From DATGMB01 sp035293845 (GTDB taxonomy: Bacteria > Acidobacteriota > Terriglobia > Bryobacterales > Bryobacteraceae), in NCBI GenBank assembly GCA_035293845.1, contig DATGMB010000086.1, forward strand, positions 1-57,405: a DNA stretch of 57,405 nt. The letters run 5' to 3'. How positions within the stretch are numbered: position 1 is the stretch's first letter; every line of letters starts with the position of its first letter. Shown in pieces: positions 15,658 through 22,838 of the stretch. Made by a program: the position numbers and the translations under genes. The notes under the pieces were generated by a model. That model did not search any database. It was given only the letters and a program-made list of their open reading frames with translations, and was not told the origin of the DNA.

Positions 15658-16665
15658 ATGAATCCGGGAACCAAACCCGAAGGCCGCCGGTTTCCGCGCT
15701 GGCTGCCGCCCGTTCTCGGGTACGTGATTTCCGGTATCTGTCTCGCCTGGGTGCTGCACGGTTATCCGCTCGGCGAGCTGATTCCCAACATTCGCGCCCT
15801 CGATTTCCGCTGGGTACTGGTGGCGGTGGCCGCCGATCTCGGCGTTTACGTGGTGCAGGGCTGGCGGTGGAACGTGCTGCTCGGGCCGATGGCCCGCGTC
15901 CGCTTCTGGCGGACCGTGCAGGCGATTTTCATTGGCCTGTTCGCGGATGCCGTCCTGCCGCTGCGTCCCGGCGAGGTGATCCGGGTGTACCTCGTCACGC
16001 ACTGGAACGACCTGCGCCTCTCGCTCGGCTTTGCCTCGTGGGCGGTCGAGCGCGTGATCGACGGGCTGATGCTGCTGGCCACATTTATCGTCACGGCGGG
16101 CTTCGTGCGCGGGATTCCCGGAAATTTTCTGGTGGCGGTCGAGGTTGGCGGCTCGTTCCTGATTCTGGCGGCCCTGGGTCTGCTTTGGATCGCGCATCGC
16201 AAGCTGGAACCGCACGTCGTGCTGCGGGAGAGCCGCTGGATGTCGACGCTGCGGCACGTGGTCGAGGGGTTGCACCTGATGGGCAATCCACGGACGCTCG
16301 GCTACACGCTACTGGTCAGCGTCGGCTTCGTGGCGGCTCAAGTCCTGACGATGTGGGCGCTGATGAAGGCATACGGCCTGGATCTTTCGTTCCTCTCCGC
16401 GGCGGGCATCCTGACGCTGCTGCGCATCGGAACGGTGGTGCCGAACGCGCCGGGCGATGTGGGCGTGGTGCAGGTAGCGACGGTGATGGCGATGGGCCTG
16501 TTCGATGTGGACCGCAACGACGCCAAGACGTTTTCGTTTATCTATCTCCTGGCGACGAGGCTCCCCATGCTGGTAGCCGGCGCGATCGCTACGGCCATGA
16601 CCGGGCTGAACCTCGGCGAGCTACACGCGCGGGCGCGGCGCAGTCATGGCGAGAGGCATCCGTAA
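15658..16665 (+). CDS. LPG-synthase-TM-like (UPF0104) membrane protein
   Basis: 335 aa with about seven to eight membrane helices. PLRPGEVIRVYLV and SFASWAVERVIDG-like motifs (here LGFASWAVERVIDGLMLL), together with RIGTVVPNAPGDVGVVQVA, are the hallmarks of the lysylphosphatidylglycerol synthase transmembrane / AglD2 family. Members act in lipid modification or as flippase-like proteins; there is no catalytic LPG synthetase domain here. GGCAGGC is a weak ribosome site. It follows the pyrophosphatase by 18 bases and may be cotranscribed. Confidence 0.85.
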   Translation: MNPGTKPEGRRFPRWLPPVLGYVISGICLAWVLHGYPLGELIPNIRALDFRWVLVAVAADLGVYVVQGWRWNVLLGPMARVRFWRTVQAIFIGLFADAVLPLRPGEVIRVYLVTHWNDLRLSLGFASWAVERVIDGLMLLATFIVTAGFVRGIPGNFLVAVEVGGSFLILAALGLLWIAHRKLEPHVVLRESRWMSTLRHVVEGLHLMGNPRTLGYTLLVSVGFVAAQVLTMWALMKAYGLDLSFLSAAGILTLLRIGTVVPNAPGDVGVVQVATVMAMGLFDVDRNDAKTFSFIYLLATRLPMLVAGAIATAMTGLNLGELHARARRSHGERHP

Positions 16666-16685
16666 GCCGCGGCACTGAAAACCTC

Positions 16686-16774
16686 ACCGCAGAGACGCGG
16701 AGAGCGCAGAGGTTACGCAGAGAAAGCATTTCCAATTCTCTATGTGACCTCCGCGTCCTCTGTGTCTCTGCGGT
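16686..16774. repeat. intergenic imperfect palindrome (ACCGCAGAGAC type)
   Basis: The left arm ACCGCAGAGACGCGGAGAGC and onward (to about 16725) is repeated as its reverse complement, ending TGTCTCTGCGGT at 16774, around a short AT-rich centre (ATTTCCAATTC). The arms share about 35 positions with few mismatches. Repeats of this CTCTGCGTCTCTGCGGT type are, as I recall, scattered between genes in many unrelated genomes. Here it could fold as a long hairpin ending the upstream transcript; it may also be a non-autonomous mobile repeat. Confidence 0.8.
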
Positions 16775-16790
16775 TAGTACGGCCCCACGC

Positions 16791-16796
16791 TATAAT
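16791..16796 (+). promoter_or_regulatory. -10 box of the aminotransferase gene
   Basis: A perfect TATAAT ends six bases before the ATG at 16803, so the predicted transcription start is the start codon itself. There is no recognisable -35 hexamer 16-18 bases upstream; that position falls in the end of the palindromic repeat. No Shine-Dalgarno is present. Confidence 0.6.
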
Positions 16797-16802
16797 TACG
16801 GC

Positions 16803-17747
16803 ATGCTAACGCCCACCTCCAAGATCTGGCATAACGGCCGCTTCATTCGCTGGGAGGATGCCACGATTCACGTGCTCTCTCATGTTGTCAGCTATGGCAG
16901 CTCGGTTTTCGAAGGCATCCGCTGCTATGCGACGCCGGGCGGGCCCGCGGTATTCCGGGTTCGCGAGCACATCCGGCGGCTGATCGATTCGGCCAAGATC
17001 TACCGCATCGAAAACATCGGCTTTACGGCGGACGAGCTGGCGGAGGCGATGCTGGAGCTGGTGCGCGTCAACCGGATGGACTCCTGCTACATCAAGCCGC
17101 AGGTTTTCCGCGGCTACGGTGACGTGGGCGTGAACGGCATGAGCAATCCGATCGAGGTTTACATTGCCTGCTGGAACTGGGGCAAATATCTCGGCGAGGA
17201 GGCGCTGGCGCAGGGCGTCGACGTCTGCGTTTCGAGCTGGACCCGCATGGCCCCCAATACCTTGCCCGCCATGGCGAAGGCCGGCGCGAATTACATGAAT
17301 TCGCAGCTGATTAAGATGGAGGCGATCGCCAACGGCTACGTGGAAGGCATCGCGCTCGATGCGGCGGGTTACGTCAGCGAAGGCTCGGGCGAGAACATTT
17401 TCGTGGTCCGGGACGGCCGCATCCACACTCCGCCGCTGGGCGCTTCGGTGCTGCCCGGCATCACGCGCGATACGATCCTGACGCTGGCGCGCGACCTCGG
17501 GATTCCCGTGGTCGAGGGACTGGTGCCGCGCGAGATGCTCTACATTGCCGACGAGGTGTTCTTCTCCGGTACTGCCGCCGAGATCACGCCGATCCGCTCG
17601 ATCGACCGGATCACGATCGGCGCGGGCCGGCGCGGACCGGTTGCGGAAGCGCTGCAGCACGCATTTTTCGGTGTGATCGAGGGCAAGCGGGAGGACCGCT
17701 ACGGCTGGCTTTCGCCGGTGTACGCCAACGCCGGCCAACCGGCATAA
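16803..17747 (+). CDS. ilvE: branched-chain amino acid aminotransferase
   Basis: 314 aa, fold type IV PLP enzyme, transaminating Val, Leu and Ile with 2-oxoglutarate in the cytoplasm. WHNGRFIRWEDATIHVLSHV is the usual N-terminus, YGSSVFEGIRCY the substrate loop, and TLPAMAKAGANYMNS contains the Schiff-base Lys159. EGSGENIFVVRDG and FFSGTAAEITPI are the phosphate-binding and C-terminal motifs. The length is typical. The ATG at 16803 directly follows a TATAAT box and has no ribosome site. Confidence 0.95.
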   Translation: MLTPTSKIWHNGRFIRWEDATIHVLSHVVSYGSSVFEGIRCYATPGGPAVFRVREHIRRLIDSAKIYRIENIGFTADELAEAMLELVRVNRMDSCYIKPQVFRGYGDVGVNGMSNPIEVYIACWNWGKYLGEEALAQGVDVCVSSWTRMAPNTLPAMAKAGANYMNSQLIKMEAIANGYVEGIALDAAGYVSEGSGENIFVVRDGRIHTPPLGASVLPGITRDTILTLARDLGIPVVEGLVPREMLYIADEVFFSGTAAEITPIRSIDRITIGAGRRGPVAEALQHAFFGVIEGKREDRYGWLSPVYANAGQPA

Positions 17748-17759
17748 GCGGCGTACGAA

Positions 17760-17836
17760 GGTTGCGCGAGCCGATGACCACCTCCCCCGAGTTTGCCGCC
17801 GGACTCGCGCAACCGCCGAATGGACTTTTCCTTTTT
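17760..17836 (+). terminator. possible terminator after the aminotransferase gene
   Basis: GGTTGCGCGAG (17760-17770) and CTCGCGCAACC (17804-17814) are a perfect 11-base inverted repeat with a 33-base loop. It lies 12 bases after the stop codon and is followed ten bases later by the T-rich TTTTCCTTTTT (17826-17836). The long loop and the gap before the T-tract make it an imperfect intrinsic terminator. Confidence 0.45.
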
Positions 17837-17893
17837 AGCGCGGCCGAACCACGCCGCGCTACATCGCCGGAACGCTTTTCAACAACTTTGTTG
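17837..17893. promoter_or_regulatory. hairpin and palindrome upstream of nagA
   Basis: AGCGCGGC (17837-17844) pairs with GCCGCGCT (17853-17860) in an eight-base stem with an eight-base loop. It is followed by the palindrome CAACAA-CT-TTGTTG at 17880-17893. The second element looks like an operator for a repressor of amino-sugar genes, but no regulator gene is nearby and the assignment is inference. Confidence 0.4.
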
Positions 17894-17955
17894 CAGTGTG
17901 ATTCCATAGATTTAGCGTCCGACGGGTGTGGGATTCCTGTGAATAAATCAACTTT

Positions 17956-19116
17956 ATGTTGAAGTGTTCGGGAATGCACCCGGACGGCTCGGGTCCTGTC
18001 GAAGTTGCGTTCGGCAGAACCATAGAAGCAGTGGCGCCGGCGGCCGGTTTTCGGCCGCGCGCCGGCGGTCCATGGCTGGCGCCCGGCTTCGTCGATCTTC
18101 AGGTAAACGGTTTCGCCGGCGTAGATTACAATTCCCCGGATACGGCCGCCGAGGAGATTGCCTGCTCGGTGCGCGCGCTTTTCCCGACGGGTGTTACCCG
18201 TTTTCTGCCAACGGTGATTACCGCTTCGCCGGATGCGATGGCGGGTTCGCTCCGGAATCTGGCGCGGGCCCGCGCGTCGTTTCCCGAGGGCGAAGCCATG
18301 GCGGGTTTTCATGTCGAGGGACCGCACATTTCGCCCGAAGACGGGCCGCGCGGCGCGCACCCGCGCGAGTGGGTCCGGCGGCCGGATTTCGAGGAGTTTC
18401 TCCGGTGGCAGGATGCCGCGGAAGGCGGCATCCGCATGGTCACACTGGCGCCCGAGTGGCCCGAGGCGCCGGCGTATATCGAGCGGCTGGTTGCCGCGGG
18501 GGTTGCGGTGTCCATCGGCCATACGGCGGCGGGCGCGGCGGAAATCGATGCGGCGGTCCGCGCCGGCGCGACGCTCTCGACGCACCTCGGCAACGGCGCC
18601 CATGCGGTGCTGCGCCGCCATCCGAATTACATCTGGGACCAGCTTGCGGAAGACCGGCTGATGGCCGGCTTCATCGCGGATGGCATCCACCTGGACGGCG
18701 CATTTCTCAAATCGGCGATTCGCGCCAAGACGGTGGCGCGGTCGATTCTGGTGACGGACGCATCCACGCCGGCGGGCGCCGCTCCGGGACGCTACCGGCT
18801 GGGCGCGCAGGATGTCGAGCTTACCGATGACGGCCGCGTGGTGCTGGCCGGCACCGGGCGGCTCGCCGGCAGCGCGCTTCGGATGGATGCGGGCGTGGGA
18901 AACCTGGTGCGGCTGGCCGGATTGCCGCTGGCGGACGCGGTGCGGATGGCGACGGTCAACCCGGCACGCGCCGTCTCGCTGGCCGGCCGCAGCGGCGGTC
19001 TGGCGGCGGGCGATTGCGCCGATCTCGTGCAATTCACTTTCGATCCGGCGAGCGCGCGTGTTGAAGTTACCGCGACGTGGCTCTCCGGGCGGTGTGTCTG
19101 GCAGGCCGGCAGCTAA
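17956..19116 (+). CDS. nagA: N-acetylglucosamine-6-phosphate deacetylase
   Basis: 386 aa of the amidohydrolase superfamily, removing acetate from GlcNAc-6-P in amino-sugar catabolism and cell-wall recycling. Expected residues are visible: FHVEGPHIS (Glu121), SIGHT (His189), STHLGNGAH (His210), ADGIHLDG (His245) and VTDAS (catalytic Asp268). PGFVDLQVNGFAG is the family N-terminal motif. The ATG at 17956 has no ribosome site; an AT-rich AATAAAT ends about seven bases before it, which suggests a leaderless start. The upstream 208 bases hold several inverted repeats and no gene. Confidence 0.93.
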   Translation: MLKCSGMHPDGSGPVEVAFGRTIEAVAPAAGFRPRAGGPWLAPGFVDLQVNGFAGVDYNSPDTAAEEIACSVRALFPTGVTRFLPTVITASPDAMAGSLRNLARARASFPEGEAMAGFHVEGPHISPEDGPRGAHPREWVRRPDFEEFLRWQDAAEGGIRMVTLAPEWPEAPAYIERLVAAGVAVSIGHTAAGAAEIDAAVRAGATLSTHLGNGAHAVLRRHPNYIWDQLAEDRLMAGFIADGIHLDGAFLKSAIRAKTVARSILVTDASTPAGAAPGRYRLGAQDVELTDDGRVVLAGTGRLAGSALRMDAGVGNLVRLAGLPLADAVRMATVNPARAVSLAGRSGGLAAGDCADLVQFTFDPASARVEVTATWLSGRCVWQAGS

Positions 19117-19154
19117 CTCCGCATCGCGCGGCTTGCACTCCGCATCATAAGTGC

Positions 19155-19778
19155 ATGAGCGACGCCGAACGCCCCATCCACATTGCCGTGATTCTGGGCA
19201 GCATCCGCCCGGGCAATTACACAGCCATGGCCGCGGCGCTGGCCATTGATGAGCTGCGCAAACATCCGAAGGTGACCGTCGATGTCGTCGATCCGGCCGC
19301 GTACCATCTGCCGTTCCCCGGCGAGGAGTCCGATTCGGCCGATCCGCAACGGCTGCAGGAGATCGTGCGGGCTGCGACGGGCGTGATCCTGGTGACGCCG
19401 GAATATCATGGCAGCTTCAGCAGCATCATGAAGCTGGTCGTCGAGAATCTCGGATTTCCGTCGGCGCTCGAGGGCAAGCCGGTGGCGCTGCTCGGCGTGG
19501 CGGCGGGCGCGATCGGCGCGATCAAGTCGCTCGAGCATCTGCGCGGGGTGGTTTCGCACGTGGGCGGGATCGTGCTGCCGCTGCCGATTTCGATCGCCAA
19601 CGTGCAGCGCGTATTCGACCGCAGCGGCCGCGTCCTCGATCCGGCGGTGGAAGCTCGCGTCCGGCAGACGGCGACGAACCTGATGGCCTACATCGAAAGG
19701 CACCTCTGCCCTGCTGTCACGCTGGAGCGCATTTTGCGCGAAGGCGCCGGGCGGGATTCGAATGTTGTGACCGTCTGA
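19155..19778 (+). CDS. NADPH-dependent FMN reductase-like flavoprotein
   Basis: 207 aa, flavodoxin-like fold. AVILGSIRPGNYTAMAA is the FMN phosphate-binding loop, VTPEYHGSFSSIMKLVVENL holds the P-E-Y-x-x-S-x-x-x-K signature of the family, and ALLGVAAGAIGAIKSLEHLR is the third loop. Members reduce FMN, quinones or azo compounds with NAD(P)H. The ATG at 19155 was chosen because the binding loop should lie near residue 15; the frame is open upstream. There is no clear ribosome site. Confidence 0.9.
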   Translation: MSDAERPIHIAVILGSIRPGNYTAMAAALAIDELRKHPKVTVDVVDPAAYHLPFPGEESDSADPQRLQEIVRAATGVILVTPEYHGSFSSIMKLVVENLGFPSALEGKPVALLGVAAGAIGAIKSLEHLRGVVSHVGGIVLPLPISIANVQRVFDRSGRVLDPAVEARVRQTATNLMAYIERHLCPAVTLERILREGAGRDSNVVTV

Positions 19779-19820
19779 GAGCACGACCCTCCAAAAAATG
19801 CTGGCCGGCCAATTTTCCGC

Positions 19821-20066
19821 TTGACGGCGGAGCCGTTCGAACTGACCCAGCCTGCGATTTCCCGGCACCTGAAGGTGCTGGAGCAGGCGGGGCTGATCGC
19901 AAAACGGGTGGACGGGGCAAAGCGGCCTTGCCGGCTGGCGAAGGACGGTCTGGAAGCGGTCGACCGGTGGCTTGCCATGCTGCGCAAAGGCTTGGAGCAG
20001 AGCTATGACCGCCTGGACCGGCTTCTGGCGGAGATGCAGGCGAGTGAAGAGGAGGGGAAGCAATGA
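19821..20066 (+). pseudogene. N-terminally truncated ArsR-family regulator
   Basis: The frame holds the second half of an ArsR winged helix (EPFELTQPAISRHLKVLEQA, then GLIAKRVDGAKRPCRLAKDG and the C-terminal helix). The first about 30 residues normally found, including the A-L-A-D-P-T-R-R segment, are missing. An ATG at 19799 gives only MLAGQFSA before a stop in another frame. In the correct frame the only early start is the TTG at 19821, itself inside the HTH region. A deletion or frameshift after gene birth is the simplest reading; a short functional form from the TTG is less likely. The stop overlaps the start of the SRPBCC gene, the normal ArsR partner. Confidence 0.65.
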
Positions 20067-20506
20067 GCAAGATGACGCTGAAGACGGAGGGCGATACCCA
20101 CGTGGTCGTGACGAGGCGGTTTGCGGCGCCTCCGGAGGCGGTTTATCGCGCCCACACCGAACCGCAACTCATCCAGAAATGGATGCTCGGGCCGGATGGC
20201 TGGACCATGCCGGTCTGCATCGTGGATCCGCGGCCGGGCGGCAACGGGAAGGGTGGCGCATTCCACATGACTGGCGAGTGCCTGGAGATCGAGCCCTTCC
20301 GCCGCATTGTGCACGTGGAGCGGATGCATCTTCCCGACCCGACGCCCGATAACCACGTGGAAACCACCTTCGAACCCGACGGCACGGGCACGCTGATGAC
20401 GATTCGGATGACGCTGCCGGACGCGAACACGCGGGCGCAGATGCTGGCCACGGGCATGGAGCACGGCATGGAGGCGAGCTACGCGCGGCTCGAAACGATG
20501 ATTTAG
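20063..20506 (+). CDS. SRPBCC / AHSA1-like domain protein
   Basis: 147 aa of the START-like fold. VVVTRRFAAPPEAVYRAHTE, then PQLIQKWMLGPDGW, is the typical N-terminal strand-helix, GGAFHMTGECLEIEPFRRIV follows in the mid-region, and GMEASYARLETMI is the end helix. Such genes usually lie directly behind an ArsR regulator, as here with an ATGA overlap. The biochemical role of this subfamily is unclear; a small hydrophobic ligand is likely. Its regulator appears broken. Confidence 0.85.
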   Translation: MSKMTLKTEGDTHVVVTRRFAAPPEAVYRAHTEPQLIQKWMLGPDGWTMPVCIVDPRPGGNGKGGAFHMTGECLEIEPFRRIVHVERMHLPDPTPDNHVETTFEPDGTGTLMTIRMTLPDANTRAQMLATGMEHGMEASYARLETMI

Positions 20507-21276
20507 CGGAAGAGGGCTTCGGCGCCGCGCTGGATGACCGCGGCGCCGGCCATGCCGGTAAGGGCGGAAACGAAAGCGGGTTTGGGGCCGCGCCGCTTCC
20601 ACTCCTCATGGATGGCGTGATAGCCGAGATAGAGCAGCCATCCGGCGGTGAGGGCCAAGGGGTAGGTGATCCAGTGAGTGCCGAGGTGCGGGCCGAGGAC
20701 AAGGCCGAACCCGCCCCCCGCAAGCGTCGCCCCCTCGGCCAACGCGCACCAGGCGAACCCGCGGCTGCGCGACGGGAGCGCGGCGCGGAGGATGCCGCCG
20801 AGCGCGATGCCTTCGGGCAGCTTGTGCAGCGTGATGGCGACGGGCACGGCGACGCGCAAGCCGAGCGGCACGGCCAATTGGACGGTGGCGATGCTCCAGC
20901 CATCGAGGAAGCTGTGCGCCGCCATCGCCAGGATCAGGGGGCCGGCGAAGCCGTGCAGCTCAGTGGCGCAGGCGCCGTGGTCGTGATCGTGGGAGCAGGT
21001 GGGGCACACGGGATACACATAGCGGTCGATCAGCAGCAGGGCGCCGTATCCGGCGGCGAATAGCGGCAGGCTGACCGCCCATCCCAACTCTCCGGCGAGC
21101 TCGGGCATCAGGCCGAAAACGGCCACACCCAGCAGCAGGCCGGCGCTGAGCGGCAGCACGAGCCGCACGCGCTTGCGCATTCCGGTGAGCCAAAGGCCAA
21201 GCGCGGCCCCGGCCAGCGCGGCGGCAGTGGCGAGCGCGGCTGCAAGGATTCCCGTGGTGGGACCGGAGGGCGGCAA
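20503..21276 (-). CDS. ZIP-family metal transporter
   Basis: About 257 aa with about eight helices. A His-rich cytoplasmic loop CPTCSHDHDHGACATELH precedes AAHSFLDGWSIA and TLHKLPEGIALGG, the conserved helix IV-V metal-binding motifs of ZIP proteins that import Zn2+ or other divalent metals. The frame extends to an ATG at 21372, but that would overlap the divergent lipase maturation factor gene and add non-hydrophobic residues; I prefer the TTG at 21276. The 3' end overlaps the convergent SRPBCC gene by four bases. Confidence 0.85.
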   Translation of the reverse strand: MPPSGPTTGILAAALATAAALAGAALGLWLTGMRKRVRLVLPLSAGLLLGVAVFGLMPELAGELGWAVSLPLFAAGYGALLLIDRYVYPVCPTCSHDHDHGACATELHGFAGPLILAMAAHSFLDGWSIATVQLAVPLGLRVAVPVAITLHKLPEGIALGGILRAALPSRSRGFAWCALAEGATLAGGGFGLVLGPHLGTHWITYPLALTAGWLLYLGYHAIHEEWKRRGPKPAFVSALTGMAGAAVIQRGAEALFR

Positions 21277-21352
21277 ACTTCTACTGTAGCAGTCCGCTCT
21301 ATAGGAACCGGGCTGGATCTGCGAGAATAATGGACGTCGGGGCACAGCCGCT

Positions 21353-22828
21353 ATGACCCTCGCCTGGACCAATGAGGGCTACTGGCTGACACGGACCGTG
21401 TTTCAGCGGGGGCTCGCGCTGGTTTACTTGATCGCGTTTCTGAACGCGGTCAACCAATTCAAGCCGCTCCTGGGCGAACACGGTTTGCTGCCCGTGCCGG
21501 TATGGGTACGGGAAGTGCCGTTTCGCGCATCGCCCAGCCTGTTTTACTTCGCACCGAATGACCGGGCGTTTTCGTTTGCGGCATGGGCCGGGGTGGCGCT
21601 TTCCGTGGCGGCGCTTTCGGGCGTGGCGGAGTGGTACGCCTGGCTTTCGCCGGTGCTTTGGGCGCTACTGTGGGTTTTGTATCTCTCGTTCGTGAATGTC
21701 GGCCAGACGTTCTACGCCTTCGGCTGGGAGTCGATCCTGCTCGAAGCCGGATTTTACGGGATCTTTCTCGGCAGCCGCAGCGTTGCGCCGCAATTCCCGA
21801 TGATCCTGCTGCTGCGCTGGCTGTGCTTCCGCGTGATGTTCGGCGCGGGCCTGATCAAGCTGCGGGGCGACCCCTGCTGGCATGATTTGACCTGTCTCGA
21901 TTACCACTATGAAACGCAGCCGATGCCCAATCCGCTGAGCTGGTTCCTGCATTGGGGGCCGGAGTGGATGCACCGCGGAGGCGTGTGGTTCAACCATTTC
22001 GCGGAGCTGGTGGCGCCGTTCGGGTATTTCCTGCCGCAGCCGGTGGCATCGGTGGCGGCGCTGGTGACCATCGTGTTCATGCTGAGCATCATGATCAGCG
22101 GGAATCTTTCGTGGCTGAACCTGCTGACCATCGTGCTCGCGATTCCGGCGCTGGACGATCGCGCGCTGCGCTGGCTGATTCCGGTCCGGACGCCGGCGCT
22201 CGCAGAGCCGGCGCTGGCGCATCGTGTAATCGTGGCGGCGCTGTGCGTCCTGGTGGTGTGGATGAGCGTGCGGCCGGTGCGGAACATGCTTTCGCGGCGG
22301 CAGATCATGAACACGGCGTACAACCCGCTGCACCTGGTGGGGACCTATGGCGCGTTCGGGAGCATCACGCGCGTGCGGTTCGAAATCATCGTGGAAGGCA
22401 CGGATGCGCCGGACATTACGAGCGGAACCCGGTGGCGCGAATACGAATTCCGCGGCAAACCGGGCGCGACCGGCCGCATGCCGCCGCAGGTGGCGCCCTA
22501 CCATCTGCGGCTGGACTGGCTGATGTGGTTCGCGGCGATGGGGGATTTTCAGGATTATCCGTGGTTCGTGCACTTCATGGGCAAGCTTCTCGAGGGCGAC
22601 CGCGCCACGCTGAGCCTGCTCCAGACGAACCCGTTTCCGGATGCGCCGCCGCGTTACGTGCGCGCGCAGTTGTACGAGTATCACTTCACCTCGCCGGGCG
22701 AGCGGGCGCGGACCGGCCAATGGTGGAGAAGGGAATTCGTGCGGCCGTATTTTCCGGCGGTGTCGCTGGAAACCGCGGGCTTCCGGCGCGTGCTGGAGAT
22801 GCAAGGGTGGATGCCGGCAGGGCGCTGA
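21353..22828 (+). CDS. lipase maturation factor family protein
   Basis: 491 aa, multi-span membrane protein of the LMF1 family. An N-terminal helical region begins YWLTRTVFQRGLALVYLIAF. It is followed by the family-specific stretch FGAGLIKLRGDPCWHDLTCL, then DYHYETQPMPNPLSWF. The soluble C-terminal domain carries YEFRGKPGATGRMPPQVAPY and RLDWLMWFAAMG. In animals LMF1 helps lipases fold in the ER; the bacterial role is unknown. There is no lipase gene next to it. Start at the ATG 21353; no strong ribosome site. Confidence 0.92.
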   Translation: MTLAWTNEGYWLTRTVFQRGLALVYLIAFLNAVNQFKPLLGEHGLLPVPVWVREVPFRASPSLFYFAPNDRAFSFAAWAGVALSVAALSGVAEWYAWLSPVLWALLWVLYLSFVNVGQTFYAFGWESILLEAGFYGIFLGSRSVAPQFPMILLLRWLCFRVMFGAGLIKLRGDPCWHDLTCLDYHYETQPMPNPLSWFLHWGPEWMHRGGVWFNHFAELVAPFGYFLPQPVASVAALVTIVFMLSIMISGNLSWLNLLTIVLAIPALDDRALRWLIPVRTPALAEPALAHRVIVAALCVLVVWMSVRPVRNMLSRRQIMNTAYNPLHLVGTYGAFGSITRVRFEIIVEGTDAPDITSGTRWREYEFRGKPGATGRMPPQVAPYHLRLDWLMWFAAMGDFQDYPWFVHFMGKLLEGDRATLSLLQTNPFPDAPPRYVRAQLYEYHFTSPGERARTGQWWRREFVRPYFPAVSLETAGFRRVLEMQGWMPAGR

Positions 22829-22838
22829 GCGCCGCCGC

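Noticed and set aside
17762..17962. A 66-codon frame between ilvE and nagA
   Set aside because: It spans inverted repeats and the nagA start, has no ribosome site and no protein-like pattern.
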